From the NCBI GenBank assembly GCA_900538545.1, contig UPYK01000007.1, forward strand, positions 26,098-90,097: a stretch of DNA of 64,000 bases. Reading direction: 5' to 3'. Made by a program: the position numbers and the translations under genes. How positions within the stretch are numbered: position 1 is the first letter of the stretch; each line of letters starts with the position of its first letter. Of the stretch, positions 17,159 through 26,183 are shown one piece after another. The notes under the pieces were generated by a model. It was not told the DNA's origin. It saw only the letters and a list, made by a program, of their open reading frames with translations, and did no database searches. The stretch is from an uncultured Eggerthella sp. GTDB taxonomy: Bacteria > Actinomycetota > Coriobacteriia > Coriobacteriales > Eggerthellaceae.

Positions 17159-18007
17159 CTGTTTGAGCGTGCCGATATGACGCCCGTGATCGACGAAGTT
17201 CTTAATATCGAAACCGAACGCAAGGGCCACGAAAGCGATGAGGATGATCCCGACCGGTCCATTGGCAACGGGCATGAAAACGAATGCGAGCAGAAGTAGC
17301 GGCAGCACCAAGAAGCTGCTGAAGACGCCAAGGCGCTTATAAACGCCTTGCGCGATCGAGATGATGAAGTAGAGATAGCAACCCAGCGCAGGTACCGAGA
17401 AGAGGATGCACGCTGCAAGGATAGCGATCTTTACCGCAAAGACCTCAAGATCGCTTCGCAGCGATCTTTTCTCTTCTTCGAGCATCTGCTCGGGCGTGCG
17501 CGTTTGCCCGAAGGGGGAGAAGTCGAAGGGGATCGAACCGGTGAAAGGATTCGAAGTGCTGAAGGGGTTATCGGCGCGATTCCCACCAAACGGGTTTCCA
17601 CCAGATGAACCTTCTTCGCCATTCGAGCGATAGGTGTGGGGGTTGCCCTGGGCATCCCAGGTGGTCCATACGAAATCAACACCCGAGAAGGGCCACCCAG
17701 CAAAGGGGTTATCGCCCTGCGGGTTCTGCCCATTTCCATTGGGTCGCGTATAGGGCTGATAAGTGAAGGGTGCTCCATACGGCGTTCCCGCAGTAGAGTA
17801 TTCGGGCGTCCAATTACGTGAGAGCAGCACATCGCGCGCTTCATTGATGAGCTTGGTCTTCTCTTCTGCTTTTGCGCGTGCTGCTGCGTCCGCGCCGAAT
17901 TTGTCGGGGTGATTCTCGATGACGAGCTTACGATGAGCTTTCTTGATATCATCATCGCTTGCGCCGTCTTGCAACCCTAATATGTTAAGTGCTTCAGACT
18001 TCTTCAT
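17129..18007 (-). CDS. J-domain membrane protein
   Basis: Not a standard DnaJ. Residues 3-65 form a J domain with the essential HPD motif (IENHPDKFG), so it should stimulate an Hsp70. There is no zinc-finger domain. The middle (about 70-175) is a low-complexity Gly/Asn/Pro/Phe region with repeated NPF-like units (DNPFAGWPF, NPFGGNRADNPF). Two or three hydrophobic helices follow (about 190-265), and the end is charged. This suggests a membrane co-chaperone with a cytoplasmic J domain. ATG 18007 was taken; GTG 18016 adds three residues and neither start has a strong Shine-Dalgarno. It is convergent with purH and divergent from the next gene. The client is unknown. Confidence 0.8.
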   Translation of the reverse strand: MKKSEALNILGLQDGASDDDIKKAHRKLVIENHPDKFGADAAARAKAEEKTKLINEARDVLLSRNWTPEYSTAGTPYGAPFTYQPYTRPNGNGQNPQGDNPFAGWPFSGVDFVWTTWDAQGNPHTYRSNGEEGSSGGNPFGGNRADNPFSTSNPFTGSIPFDFSPFGQTRTPEQMLEEEKRSLRSDLEVFAVKIAILAACILFSVPALGCYLYFIISIAQGVYKRLGVFSSFLVLPLLLLAFVFMPVANGPVGIILIAFVALAFGFDIKNFVDHGRHIGTLKQKVSHHSENE

Positions 18008-18281
18008 GCTCTTCACTATATCGGATAATCAAGATGAAGAGTCTATTAGAGGTTTTCTCCAGCTCGTTTCTACAAATACGTTACGGGCTCGTGAGCTTGC
18101 ACTGGGGTAACGCTCTTATGGCAAAACGCGTCTCCAGCAAGGCTCGCTTCGCAAGACCTTCATAATAAAAAACAAGGTCGTGTAAAATAGAGACGACAAA
18201 AGGAGCATGCGCTTCGGGCGCTGTGCGCAAGTTGTCTGAAATGCCATTCAAAAACGAACACCAAAACGAAGCGAAGGCACC

Positions 18282-19901
18282 ATGAAAAAAGCGATAATCA
18301 TACTTCTTGTTATCGTCGCTGCGTGTTTTCTTTGCGCCAATCTCAATTACCTCATGAGCATCATCGATGCGATGCAGGGCGGTGCGCTCATTCCGCTCGT
18401 TATCGCCTGCATCATCATGGTCGCGCGTCATGTCGTGCAGGCTATGTCATACAACGAAGCCTTCGGTGCCGTTGGCCAGAAGACTGGACTTTGGCACAAT
18501 ATCGTGCTCATCTTCTCTCTCGTGTTCATCAATACCTTCTGCTTGTTCTCGGGCGCGACCGGTGTTGCATTCATCATCGACGATGCCCACCGCAAAGGTC
18601 TTGATATAGGCACATCCACGAGTGGCGCGATCCTTTCTCAGATCGGGTATTTTGCGGCGGTCTTCATCATCTCGATCATCGGTTTCACCACGATGCTCAT
18701 CGCAGGCACGATGAACGTGGTCTTCTTGATAGGCGGCCTCCTTCTTGCCGGAACCTTGCTCGTGTTGGTGAGCTTCTTCTTGCTCGGTTTCTACAAACCT
18801 GGTTGGCTCGTGAAGGTGTTCCGCGTAGTCGAGAACGCGATCAACAAGGTGATCGGTATCGCAAAGCGCCATCTCCCTAAGAACTGGGGGAAGGCTACGG
18901 CACAGTCGTTCATCAATTCTGCGCTCGTGCTCGCGCACAACCCTAAGGGTGCGATCATCACGGTCTTCTATGCGGCTGCTTCTGCGCTTCTGAATATGGC
19001 CTGCCTGATCGCGATCGGTGTGGCGTTTGGTTTCGACAATGTGGCAGCGCTCGTTGCGGCGTTCTCCGTAGCGGCCATCGCCGTCATCTTGAGTCCCACA
19101 CCGCAGGGCGTAGGCGTGGTCGAGGCGGCCATCGCAGCCATCCTCACCAGCGCGGGTTGTTCGCTTTCGGTAGCAACCGCTATTGCTCTTGTCTATCGCG
19201 GCATCATGTTCTGGATCCCGTTCTGCATCGGCGCGGTGTTGCTTTCGCAATCGGGCTTCTTCAAGGCGAAGAAGGACACCACCACCGAAGGCAAACGCAA
19301 GGATATCGGCTGGATCGCTGGTACGCTCGTGATCATCTGCGCAGCGGTGAATCTCATCATGCCCTTCATGCCGAATGTGGCAGAAACATACAGCCTGCTC
19401 ACGCAGTGGATCAACATCTCGAATGTAGTTGGTGGACCGCTGCTCGTCCTCACGAGCATCGTCCTGCTCGTTTTAGGTGTTGGGCTTGTGTTCCGCTTCA
19501 GGCTTGCCTGGGTGTTCGCCATCTCGCTCATCTTCTTGCTCGCTGGTTTCGAGTTCGTCTTCCAAGAGACCGTCAAGGTTGCGATCCCCATGGCGCTGCT
19601 GGGACTGTGGCTCTTCTGGAAGCGCGATGCCTTCTCCGAACCACTTTCGCGCGACCGGATCAAAGAGCGCTCGGAGCGAAAGAAACAAGCCATGAATGAA
19701 GGCACCCACCTTGAGAAGATCGAAGAATCCACGGGAGAATCTCTGGAAGGAACCTCCGAAGAAGCGAAACTTTTGGAGGTTCCGATTGAAGTAGGGCCTG
19801 AAGGGTGCGATACGCCACTCGAGGCAGATGCGCACGATGAAAAGCTCACCCAAGCGAAGCTTGAAACGGACATCAAGGCCGCGCTGAAAGATAACGCCTG
19901 A
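18282..19901 (+). CDS. LPG synthase transmembrane / flippase-like membrane protein
   Basis: A 539-residue polytopic membrane protein of the UPF0104 family, related to the membrane half of MprF. About ten hydrophobic helices cover residues 1-450. The family segment VILSPTPQGVGVVEAAIAAI is present around residues 267-286. There is no C-terminal aminoacyl-transfer domain; instead a charged, Glu-rich tail of about 85 residues runs into the cytoplasm. Members of this family move or modify lipids, often glycolipids or lysyl-phosphatidylglycerol, so a lipid-transfer role is likely but the substrate is not visible. GAAGG precedes ATG 18282. The 274-base gap upstream contains an ACCTT/AAGGT inverted repeat and a possible -10 TAAAAT. 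Confidence 0.82.
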   Translation: MKKAIIILLVIVAACFLCANLNYLMSIIDAMQGGALIPLVIACIIMVARHVVQAMSYNEAFGAVGQKTGLWHNIVLIFSLVFINTFCLFSGATGVAFIIDDAHRKGLDIGTSTSGAILSQIGYFAAVFIISIIGFTTMLIAGTMNVVFLIGGLLLAGTLLVLVSFFLLGFYKPGWLVKVFRVVENAINKVIGIAKRHLPKNWGKATAQSFINSALVLAHNPKGAIITVFYAAASALLNMACLIAIGVAFGFDNVAALVAAFSVAAIAVILSPTPQGVGVVEAAIAAILTSAGCSLSVATAIALVYRGIMFWIPFCIGAVLLSQSGFFKAKKDTTTEGKRKDIGWIAGTLVIICAAVNLIMPFMPNVAETYSLLTQWINISNVVGGPLLVLTSIVLLVLGVGLVFRFRLAWVFAISLIFLLAGFEFVFQETVKVAIPMALLGLWLFWKRDAFSEPLSRDRIKERSERKKQAMNEGTHLEKIEESTGESLEGTSEEAKLLEVPIEVGPEGCDTPLEADAHDEKLTQAKLETDIKAALKDNA

Positions 19902-19949
19902 TTTTGCTCCTTTGGTGCACTTGAAAGCGCTCCTGAATAGTACTTGCGC

Positions 19950-19955
19950 TATACT
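19950..19955 (+). promoter_or_regulatory. Probable -10 element for leuCDB
   Basis: TATACT 50 bases before leuC. No convincing -35 is seen at normal spacing. No leader peptide with leucine codons and no attenuator is visible in the short leader. Confidence 0.4.
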
Positions 19956-20004
19956 GATTTAGTTTTCCATTTGCACAAAAACTATCGCAAGAAAAGGAGC
20001 GCAT

Positions 20005-21273
20005 ATGGCACGTCCGATGACCATGGCTGAAAAGATCCTTGCCGCCCACGCCGGCCTTGATGAGGTCGTTCCTGGGCAGCTTATCGAATGTGATTTGGAT
20101 CTGGTGTTGGCAAACGACATCACTGCGCCGATCGCAATCCAGGAGTTCAAGAAGATCGGTGTCGATAGCGTGTTCGATCCCACGAAGATCGCGCTCGTTC
20201 CCGACCACTACACTCCCAACAAAGACATCAAGAGCGCCGAGCAGGCGAAGACCGTACGCGATTTCGCACGCGAACAGGGCATCACGCACTATTACGAAGT
20301 AGGTTGCATGGGTGTCGAGCATGCGCTCTTGCCTGAGCAGGGCGTTGTTGGCGCAGGCGATCTGATCATCGGCGCTGATAGCCATACCTGTACGTATGGC
20401 GCGCTCGGTGCGTTCTCTACCGGTGTTGGCTCGACCGATGCGGGCGTAGGTCTTGCAACCGGCAAAGCGTGGTTCAAGGTTCCCGAATCGATCCTTTTCA
20501 ACATCGAGGGCACGCTCAATCCTGGCGTTACCGGCAAGGACATCATCCTGCACATCATCGGTCTTATCGGTGTTGATGGCGCACTCTATCAGGCGATGGA
20601 GTTCCGTGGCTCTGCGATCGAGAGCCTGAGCATGGACGAGCGCCTTTCCATTTCGAATATGGCCATCGAAGCAGGTGGCAAAGCGGGTCTCATCCCGGTT
20701 GACGATATCACGCGCGAATACCTGAAAGAACGTGCTGAACGACCCTTCACCGAGTACCATTCCGACCCTGATGCGGTCTATGCACGCGTGATCGATATCA
20801 AGGCAGAAGACATCGTTCCCACTGTCGCCTTCCCACATCTTCCTTCCAACACGCGTCCCGCGAGCGAAGCGCGCGAGGTGAAGATCGATCAGGCGGTCAT
20901 CGGCTCATGCACCAACGGCCGCATCGAAGATATGCGCCAGGCCGCCGCGGTGCTCAAGGGCCGCAAAGTTCATCCCTTCGTGCGCTGCATCATCATTCCG
21001 GCAACGCAGCAGGTGTATCGCCAGTGCATCGAAGAGGGTCTCATGGATATCTTCCTTGATGCGAACTGTGCGGTCTCGACCCCTACGTGCGGTCCATGCC
21101 TTGGTGGCTATATGGGCATCTTGGCAGCAGGGGAGCGCGCGATCGCTACCACCAATCGAAATTTCGTTGGCCGCATGGGCGATCCTACGAGTGAGGTGTA
21201 TCTCTCTTCGCCAGCGGTTGCCGCTGCAAGTGCGGTGCTTGGTCACATCGGTCTGCCTGAAGATATAGATTAG
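20005..21273 (+). CDS. leuC: 3-isopropylmalate dehydratase large subunit
   Basis: With LeuD isomerises 2- to 3-isopropylmalate in leucine synthesis, using a [4Fe-4S] cluster. The 422-residue length is the compact LeuC/HacA type rather than the roughly 465-residue E. coli type. Cluster ligands are Cys302 (GSCTNGR), Cys362 and Cys365 (TPTCGPCLGG). The substrate loops GADSHTCTYGALGAFSTGVGS and NRNFVGRMG are intact. AAAAGGAG precedes ATG 20005. leuC-leuD-leuB are spaced by 9 bases each, a single operon; leuA is not in the window. The compact type can also act on homoaconitate, but the leuB partner supports leucine synthesis. Confidence 0.93.
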   Translation: MARPMTMAEKILAAHAGLDEVVPGQLIECDLDLVLANDITAPIAIQEFKKIGVDSVFDPTKIALVPDHYTPNKDIKSAEQAKTVRDFAREQGITHYYEVGCMGVEHALLPEQGVVGAGDLIIGADSHTCTYGALGAFSTGVGSTDAGVGLATGKAWFKVPESILFNIEGTLNPGVTGKDIILHIIGLIGVDGALYQAMEFRGSAIESLSMDERLSISNMAIEAGGKAGLIPVDDITREYLKERAERPFTEYHSDPDAVYARVIDIKAEDIVPTVAFPHLPSNTRPASEAREVKIDQAVIGSCTNGRIEDMRQAAAVLKGRKVHPFVRCIIIPATQQVYRQCIEEGLMDIFLDANCAVSTPTCGPCLGGYMGILAAGERAIATTNRNFVGRMGDPTSEVYLSSPAVAAASAVLGHIGLPEDID

Positions 21274-21282
21274 GAGCAATTC

Positions 21283-21780
21283 ATGAACTATAAAGGTACG
21301 GTACATCGCTACGGAAGAGACGTTGATACTGATGTCATCATCCCTGCGCGCTATCTCAACACCTCCGACCCTGCTGAACTCGCAAAGCATTGCCTAGAGG
21401 ATCTGGACGCGACCTTTGTCGAAAAGGTGAACCCGGGCGATATCATCGTTGCTGAAGAGAACTTCGGTTGCGGTTCTTCGCGCGAGCATGCGCCTATCGC
21501 CATCAAGGCTGCAGGCATCGATGCGGTCATCGCAAAGAGCTTCGCGCGCATCTTCTACCGCAACTCGATCAATACCGGGCTTGCGATCCTTGAATGCCCC
21601 GAAGCAGTCGACGCAATTGAAGAGGGCCACGTTGTCTCGGTCGAAACGGAGACCGGCACGATCGCCGATGAGACCACGGGTCAGGTATTCACCGCGCAAC
21701 CGTTCCCGCCCTTCATCGCCGATATCATCGAGCAGGGCGGTCTTATCAATCGCACGCGCAGTGTTCTGGGAAAAGAGTAG
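21283..21780 (+). CDS. leuD: 3-isopropylmalate dehydratase small subunit
   Basis: Swivel-domain partner of LeuC. The 165 residues include RDVDTDVIIPARYLN, the substrate loop ENFGCGSSREHAP and AKSFARIFYRNSINTGL. The short length matches compact LeuC partners. AGGAG lies before ATG 21283 and the gene follows leuC by 9 bases. Confidence 0.95.
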   Translation: MNYKGTVHRYGRDVDTDVIIPARYLNTSDPAELAKHCLEDLDATFVEKVNPGDIIVAEENFGCGSSREHAPIAIKAAGIDAVIAKSFARIFYRNSINTGLAILECPEAVDAIEEGHVVSVETETGTIADETTGQVFTAQPFPPFIADIIEQGGLINRTRSVLGKE

Positions 21781-21789
21781 GGGAGTAGC

Positions 21790-22899
21790 ATGGCTCAAAC
21801 GTACAAGATCTGTCTTTTACCTGGCGATGGCATCGGTCCTGAGATCATCGCTGAAGGCGTGAAGGTTCTCGATGCGATCGCGGTGAAGCATGGCGTATCG
21901 TTCGAATACACCGAAGCGCTCATTGGTGGCCGTGCGATCGACGAAACGGGCAGCGCGCTTCCCGAAGCCACACTTGCCATTGCTTCTGGCTCCGATGCGG
22001 TGTTGCTTGCGGCAGTCGGCGGTCCGAAGTGGGATACTACCGATCCCAGCAAACCACGCCCTGAACAGGGATTGCTCGCTATTCGAAAAGGCCTGGGCCT
22101 GTATGCGAACCTTCGTCCGGTCGTGATCTTCAATGCGCTGGCGGACGCCTCGACGCTCAAACCTTCCGTTATCGATGGCGTCGATTGTGTGATCGTACGC
22201 GAGCTCACGGGCGGTCTCTATTTCGGTGAACGTGAACGCACCTACGATGTTGCTGGCGCAGGCGTGGATGGCGCTCCCGGCCAGCAGGCTTACGACACGC
22301 TCATGTACTCCGAATACGAGATCGAGCGCATTGTTCGCCATGCGTTCGAGACCGCCCGCAAACGTCGCGGTCGTGTTCACTCGATCGATAAGGCGAACGT
22401 GCTTGAAACCTCGCGTATGTGGCGCGAGATCACGCATCGTATAGCCGAGGAGTATCCCGATGTCGAGCTTATCGATATGCTCGTTGACAATGCTGCTATG
22501 CAGCTGATCAACGATCCGAAGCAGTTCGATGTCGTGGTAACGGAGAACATGTTCGGCGACATCCTTTCCGATGAAGCTTCGATGCTCACTGGTTCGCTTG
22601 GCATGCTCGCTTCCGCTTCACTCGGCGATGGTACGGCACTCTATGAGCCGAGCCATGGTAGTGCGCCCGATATCGCGGGCAAGGGTATCGCTAACCCGCT
22701 CGCGCAGATCCTCTCGGTCGAGATGATGCTGCGCTACACCTTCAATATGACCGAAGCAGCCGATTCGATCGTTTCAGCGGTGAATGCGGTGCTCGATGAA
22801 GGCTGGCGTACCGGCGATATCGCCAACGATGAGACCCCTGCCGACAAGATCGTAGGCACGCAAGCTATGGGCGATCTCGTGGTCACGCACCTCGGTTAA
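21790..22899 (+). CDS. leuB: 3-isopropylmalate dehydrogenase
   Basis: NAD-dependent oxidative decarboxylation of 3-isopropylmalate. The 369-residue product shows LLPGDGIGPEIIAEGVKVL at the N-terminus, substrate arginines in LYANLRPV and VRELTGGLYFGE, Lys in HSIDKANVLETSRMW, metal-binding Asp residues in LVDNAAMQLI and ENMFGDILSDEASM, and the NAD-binding EPSHGSAPDIAGKG. LRPV with a Leu at residue 108 region and the GGLYFG loop match LeuB rather than isocitrate dehydrogenase. It ends the leuCDB operon; hisS starts 15 bases later. Confidence 0.96.
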   Translation: MAQTYKICLLPGDGIGPEIIAEGVKVLDAIAVKHGVSFEYTEALIGGRAIDETGSALPEATLAIASGSDAVLLAAVGGPKWDTTDPSKPRPEQGLLAIRKGLGLYANLRPVVIFNALADASTLKPSVIDGVDCVIVRELTGGLYFGERERTYDVAGAGVDGAPGQQAYDTLMYSEYEIERIVRHAFETARKRRGRVHSIDKANVLETSRMWREITHRIAEEYPDVELIDMLVDNAAMQLINDPKQFDVVVTENMFGDILSDEASMLTGSLGMLASASLGDGTALYEPSHGSAPDIAGKGIANPLAQILSVEMMLRYTFNMTEAADSIVSAVNAVLDEGWRTGDIANDETPADKIVGTQAMGDLVVTHLG

Positions 22900-22914
22900 G
22901 CAGGCAGGTTCTCT

Positions 22915-24273
22915 ATGGCACTTCAAGCCCCTAAAGGTACGACTGACCTGCTTCCCAAGCAGGCACGTATATGGGATCATTTCAAGCGTTGCGCTTCTGC
23001 GGTGTTCTCGCGTTATTGTTACGAGCCGATCGAGACGCCCATCTTCGAGCAGACCGAGCTTTTCGTACGCGGCATCGGCGAGGCAACCGATGTGGTTTCT
23101 AAAGAGATGTTTGCCACGATCACGGGCGAAAACCTCAAGACCCTGCTTGGCGGCGGTCATGTGAAGAGCAATAGCCGTTTCAGCCTGCGTCCAGAAGGAA
23201 CCGCTTCGGTGGTACGTGCTGTCGCGCAGCATAATCTGGTTTCACCAGGCGGCCTGCCCGCAAAGCTCATGTATGCCGGCCCGATGTTCCGCGCTGAGAA
23301 CGTTCAGAAGGGCAGGCAACGCCAATTCAACCAAGTTGGCATCGAATGCTTGGGCTCGGAAGATCCTTCTATCGATGCCGAAGCGATCATCATGCTCATG
23401 CGCTTTTATGAGGCGATCGGGCTCGATACGAGCAAGCTTACGCTGCTTATCAATTCGATGGGGTGTGAAACATGCAGACCGGCATATCGCGATGCGGTCG
23501 CGCAGTTCCTCATCGATCATGAGGCGGATCTTTGCGAGGAATGCCGCACTCGTGCGCACACCAACCCCCTGCGTGCATTCGACTGCAAACAGGAAGCCTG
23601 TGTTCAAGTTATGAAGGATGCGCCGCTCATCACCGACGCGCTCTGCGAAGAATGCAAGGCGCACTATGCGCAGGTGAAAGCATATCTCGATGATGCAGGG
23701 ATCAGCTATGTTGAAGACCCTACGCTCGTGCGCGGTCTCGATTACTACACGCGAACCGTCTTCGAAGTACAGGTAAAAGAGGGCATGGGCGCTCAGAACG
23801 CCATCGGTGGTGGCGGGCGCTACGACAAGCTCATGGAAGAGATCGGTGGTCAGCCGATGCCGGGCTTCGGTTTCGCACTCGGCTTCGAACGCTGCATCTT
23901 GGCCCTCGAGGCACAAGGATTCACCTTCTCAGAATCCCGTACGATCGAATGCTTCGTCGCCTGCGTCGATGCGTCGGTAAAACCGCAGGCTTTCATGCTC
24001 TTGCAGCACTTGCGTGACGCGGGAATCGCCTCTGACATGGACCACTTGGGCAAGAGCCTGAAGGCGCAGTTCAAGTCTGCAGGAAAGCAGCAAGCCTCCT
24101 ATGTGCTCGTAGTCGGTCCCGATGAGCTTGCGCAAAATGCGCTCACGTGTCGCGACATGGATGCGCATGAGGAAACAACACTCGATCTTGCAAAGTTCAC
24201 TGAAGCCTTGCAAAACGCTGCTTTGACCGAAGAGCCCACTACCTTGGGCGACATCATCACATCTTTACCATAA
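22915..24273 (+). CDS. hisS: Histidyl-tRNA synthetase
   Basis: Class II synthetase of 452 residues. Visible are the N-terminal APKGTTDLLP, motif 2 around MFRAENVQKGRQRQFNQVG, HisA motif LVRGLDYYTRTVFEV and motif 3 GFGFALGFERCILAL, then the anticodon-binding domain. A cysteine-rich insertion (GCETCRP, LCEECRT, DCKQEACV, LCEECK) lies between motifs 2 and HisA; this is normal for the Gram-positive and Thermotoga type and may bind metal. The 15-base gap from leuB suggests cotranscription with leucine genes. Confidence 0.96.
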   Translation: MALQAPKGTTDLLPKQARIWDHFKRCASAVFSRYCYEPIETPIFEQTELFVRGIGEATDVVSKEMFATITGENLKTLLGGGHVKSNSRFSLRPEGTASVVRAVAQHNLVSPGGLPAKLMYAGPMFRAENVQKGRQRQFNQVGIECLGSEDPSIDAEAIIMLMRFYEAIGLDTSKLTLLINSMGCETCRPAYRDAVAQFLIDHEADLCEECRTRAHTNPLRAFDCKQEACVQVMKDAPLITDALCEECKAHYAQVKAYLDDAGISYVEDPTLVRGLDYYTRTVFEVQVKEGMGAQNAIGGGGRYDKLMEEIGGQPMPGFGFALGFERCILALEAQGFTFSESRTIECFVACVDASVKPQAFMLLQHLRDAGIASDMDHLGKSLKAQFKSAGKQQASYVLVVGPDELAQNALTCRDMDAHEETTLDLAKFTEALQNAALTEEPTTLGDIITSLP

Positions 24274-24340
24274 CAGCCTGGTTTAATAGAGAGCAATTAT
24301 CAACCTTCGATTCAACACACTACAAGGAGAGATTCAAACG

Positions 24341-26119
24341 ATGAGCGAACTTAACAACAAGTTCAGCATGCACACCAAGACCTGCGGCGAACTTCGCAAA
24401 GAAGACATTGGCGAAGAAGTCGTTTTGACCGGTTGGGTCTGGCACAATCGCGATCATGGCGGACTGATCTTCGTCGACCTGCGTGACCGCGATGGGTATA
24501 CGCAGGTGGTCATCGACCCCGATTGCGTTACCCCTGAAGAGTTCGCGATTGCCGAGCATCTCGGTCGCGAATGGGTCATCAAGATCGAAGGCAAAGTGCG
24601 CGCTCGTCAAGAAGGTGCCGAGAACCCCGACATGGCAACTGGTCAGATCGAGGTGCTCGCAAACGGCCTTCAGGTGCTCAATAAGTCTCTCACGCCGCCG
24701 TTCTCGATCGAAGATGGCATCGAGACCGATGAAACTACGCGTATGAAGTGGCGCTATCTCGACTTGCGTCGTCCTGAGATGTATCAGGCGCTCGCTTTGC
24801 GCCATGCGGTCGCACAAGCGATGCGTTCAGCCCTGAACGAGCATGGCTTCCTCGAGATCGAGACCCCGATCCTTGCGAATTCCACTCCAGAAGGCGCACG
24901 TGACTACATCGTTCCTTCGCGTCCGAACCCGGGCACGTTCTACGCACTGCCGCAGTCTCCTCAGCAGTTCAAGCAGATGCTCATGATCGGTGGCGTTGAA
25001 CGCTACTATCAGATCGCACGCTGCTTCCGCGACGAAGACCTTCGTGCGGATCGCCAGCCTGAATTCACCCAGGTAGACATCGAGATGAGCTTCGTTGAGG
25101 GCGAAGATGTCATGAACCTCATGGAAGAGGTGCTCGCCGAAGCGCTCAAGGCTGTGGGCGTTGAGCATGAATTCCCGCTTCAGCGCATGCAATACCGTGA
25201 AGCGATGGATCGTTTCGGCTGCGATCGCCCCGATACGCGTTTCGGCATGGAGCTTGTTGACATCACCGATATCGTGAAGGATTCCGGTTTCAAGGTGTTC
25301 TCAAGCGTTGCGCAGTCTGGCGGCATCGTGAAGGCGATCAACGCTAAGGGCGCTGGCGACTGGAGCCGTGGCGAGATCGAGAAGCTCGCTTCTATCGCTG
25401 AGGCAAATGGCGCTAAAGGCATGGCGTGGATCGCGTTCACTTCCGACGGCAAGGAAAAGAGCCCCATCATCAAGTTCTTCTCTGATGAGGAATTCGCTGG
25501 CATCAAAGAGGCGCTCGACGTCGAACCGGGCGATCTGGTTCTCTTTGCTGCAGACACCTATGAAGTAGCCAATGCGGTGCTCGCTGCGCTTCGCCTCCAT
25601 ATGGCAGAGGCGCTCGATATCCCGCGTGAGGGACATGCGCTGCTTTGGGTGGTCAATTTCCCGATGTTCCACTACGACGAAGACGAGGGTAAATACAGCG
25701 CGGAGCACCATCCGTTCACGCATGTGCTCGAAGAAGACCTCGACAAGATCGAATCCGATCCGCTTGCTTGCGGTAGCTACTCATATGACCTGGTCATGGA
25801 TGGTTTTGAAGTGGGTGGCGGCACGATCCGTATTCACGACGCCGAGGAACAGAAACGCATCTTGAAGGTATGCGGCCTTACCGATGAAGAGATCGAAGAG
25901 AAGTTCGGTCACCTCATCCATGCGCTCGAGCTTGGCGCGCCGCCTCATGGTGGCATCGCGCTCGGCCTCGACCGTTTGGTCATGCTGCTCGCCGACAAGC
26001 AATCCATTCGTGACGTGATCGCGTTCCCGAAGACCTCTTCTGCTTCCGATCCAATGACAGGTGCACCTAATCAGGTAACTGCTCGTCAGCTCAAGGAAGT
26101 AGGTCTTCGTATCCTGTAA
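24341..26119 (+). CDS. aspS: Aspartyl-tRNA synthetase (bacterial type)
   Basis: Class II synthetase of 592 residues with an N-terminal OB anticodon domain (VVLTGWVWHNRDHGGLIFVD), motif 2 (ARCFRDEDLRADRQPEFTQV), a GAD insertion domain typical of bacterial AspRS, and motif 3 (HGGIALGLDRLVMLLA). AAGGAG is 14 bases before ATG 24341, slightly far. Whether it is discriminating or also charges tRNA-Asn cannot be told here, as gatCAB is not in the window. It follows hisS by 67 bases. Confidence 0.96.
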   Translation: MSELNNKFSMHTKTCGELRKEDIGEEVVLTGWVWHNRDHGGLIFVDLRDRDGYTQVVIDPDCVTPEEFAIAEHLGREWVIKIEGKVRARQEGAENPDMATGQIEVLANGLQVLNKSLTPPFSIEDGIETDETTRMKWRYLDLRRPEMYQALALRHAVAQAMRSALNEHGFLEIETPILANSTPEGARDYIVPSRPNPGTFYALPQSPQQFKQMLMIGGVERYYQIARCFRDEDLRADRQPEFTQVDIEMSFVEGEDVMNLMEEVLAEALKAVGVEHEFPLQRMQYREAMDRFGCDRPDTRFGMELVDITDIVKDSGFKVFSSVAQSGGIVKAINAKGAGDWSRGEIEKLASIAEANGAKGMAWIAFTSDGKEKSPIIKFFSDEEFAGIKEALDVEPGDLVLFAADTYEVANAVLAALRLHMAEALDIPREGHALLWVVNFPMFHYDEDEGKYSAEHHPFTHVLEEDLDKIESDPLACGSYSYDLVMDGFEVGGGTIRIHDAEEQKRILKVCGLTDEEIEEKFGHLIHALELGAPPHGGIALGLDRLVMLLADKQSIRDVIAFPKTSSASDPMTGAPNQVTARQLKEVGLRIL

Positions 26120-26125
26120 TCATCG

Positions 26126-26156
26126 TTCAGGAAGGCACGTGGCGTGCGTTTCTGAA
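26126..26156. repeat. Long inverted repeat after aspS
   Basis: A 14-bp stem with one mismatch and one G-T pair (TTCAG, GAA, G, CACG against CGTG, C, TTT, CTGAA) and a TGG loop, 6 bases after the aspS stop. There is no T-run, so it may be a Rho-independent-like end without a U-tract, or an RNA 3' stabiliser. Confidence 0.5.
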
Positions 26157-26183
26157 CGTGACTGATAAGAAAGACTGACGACT

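Noticed and set aside
18118..18165. Tiny plus-strand ORF (MAKRVSSKARFARPS) upstream of the flippase-like gene
   Set aside because: Only 15 residues with a poor ribosome site; could be a leader peptide but nothing supports it.
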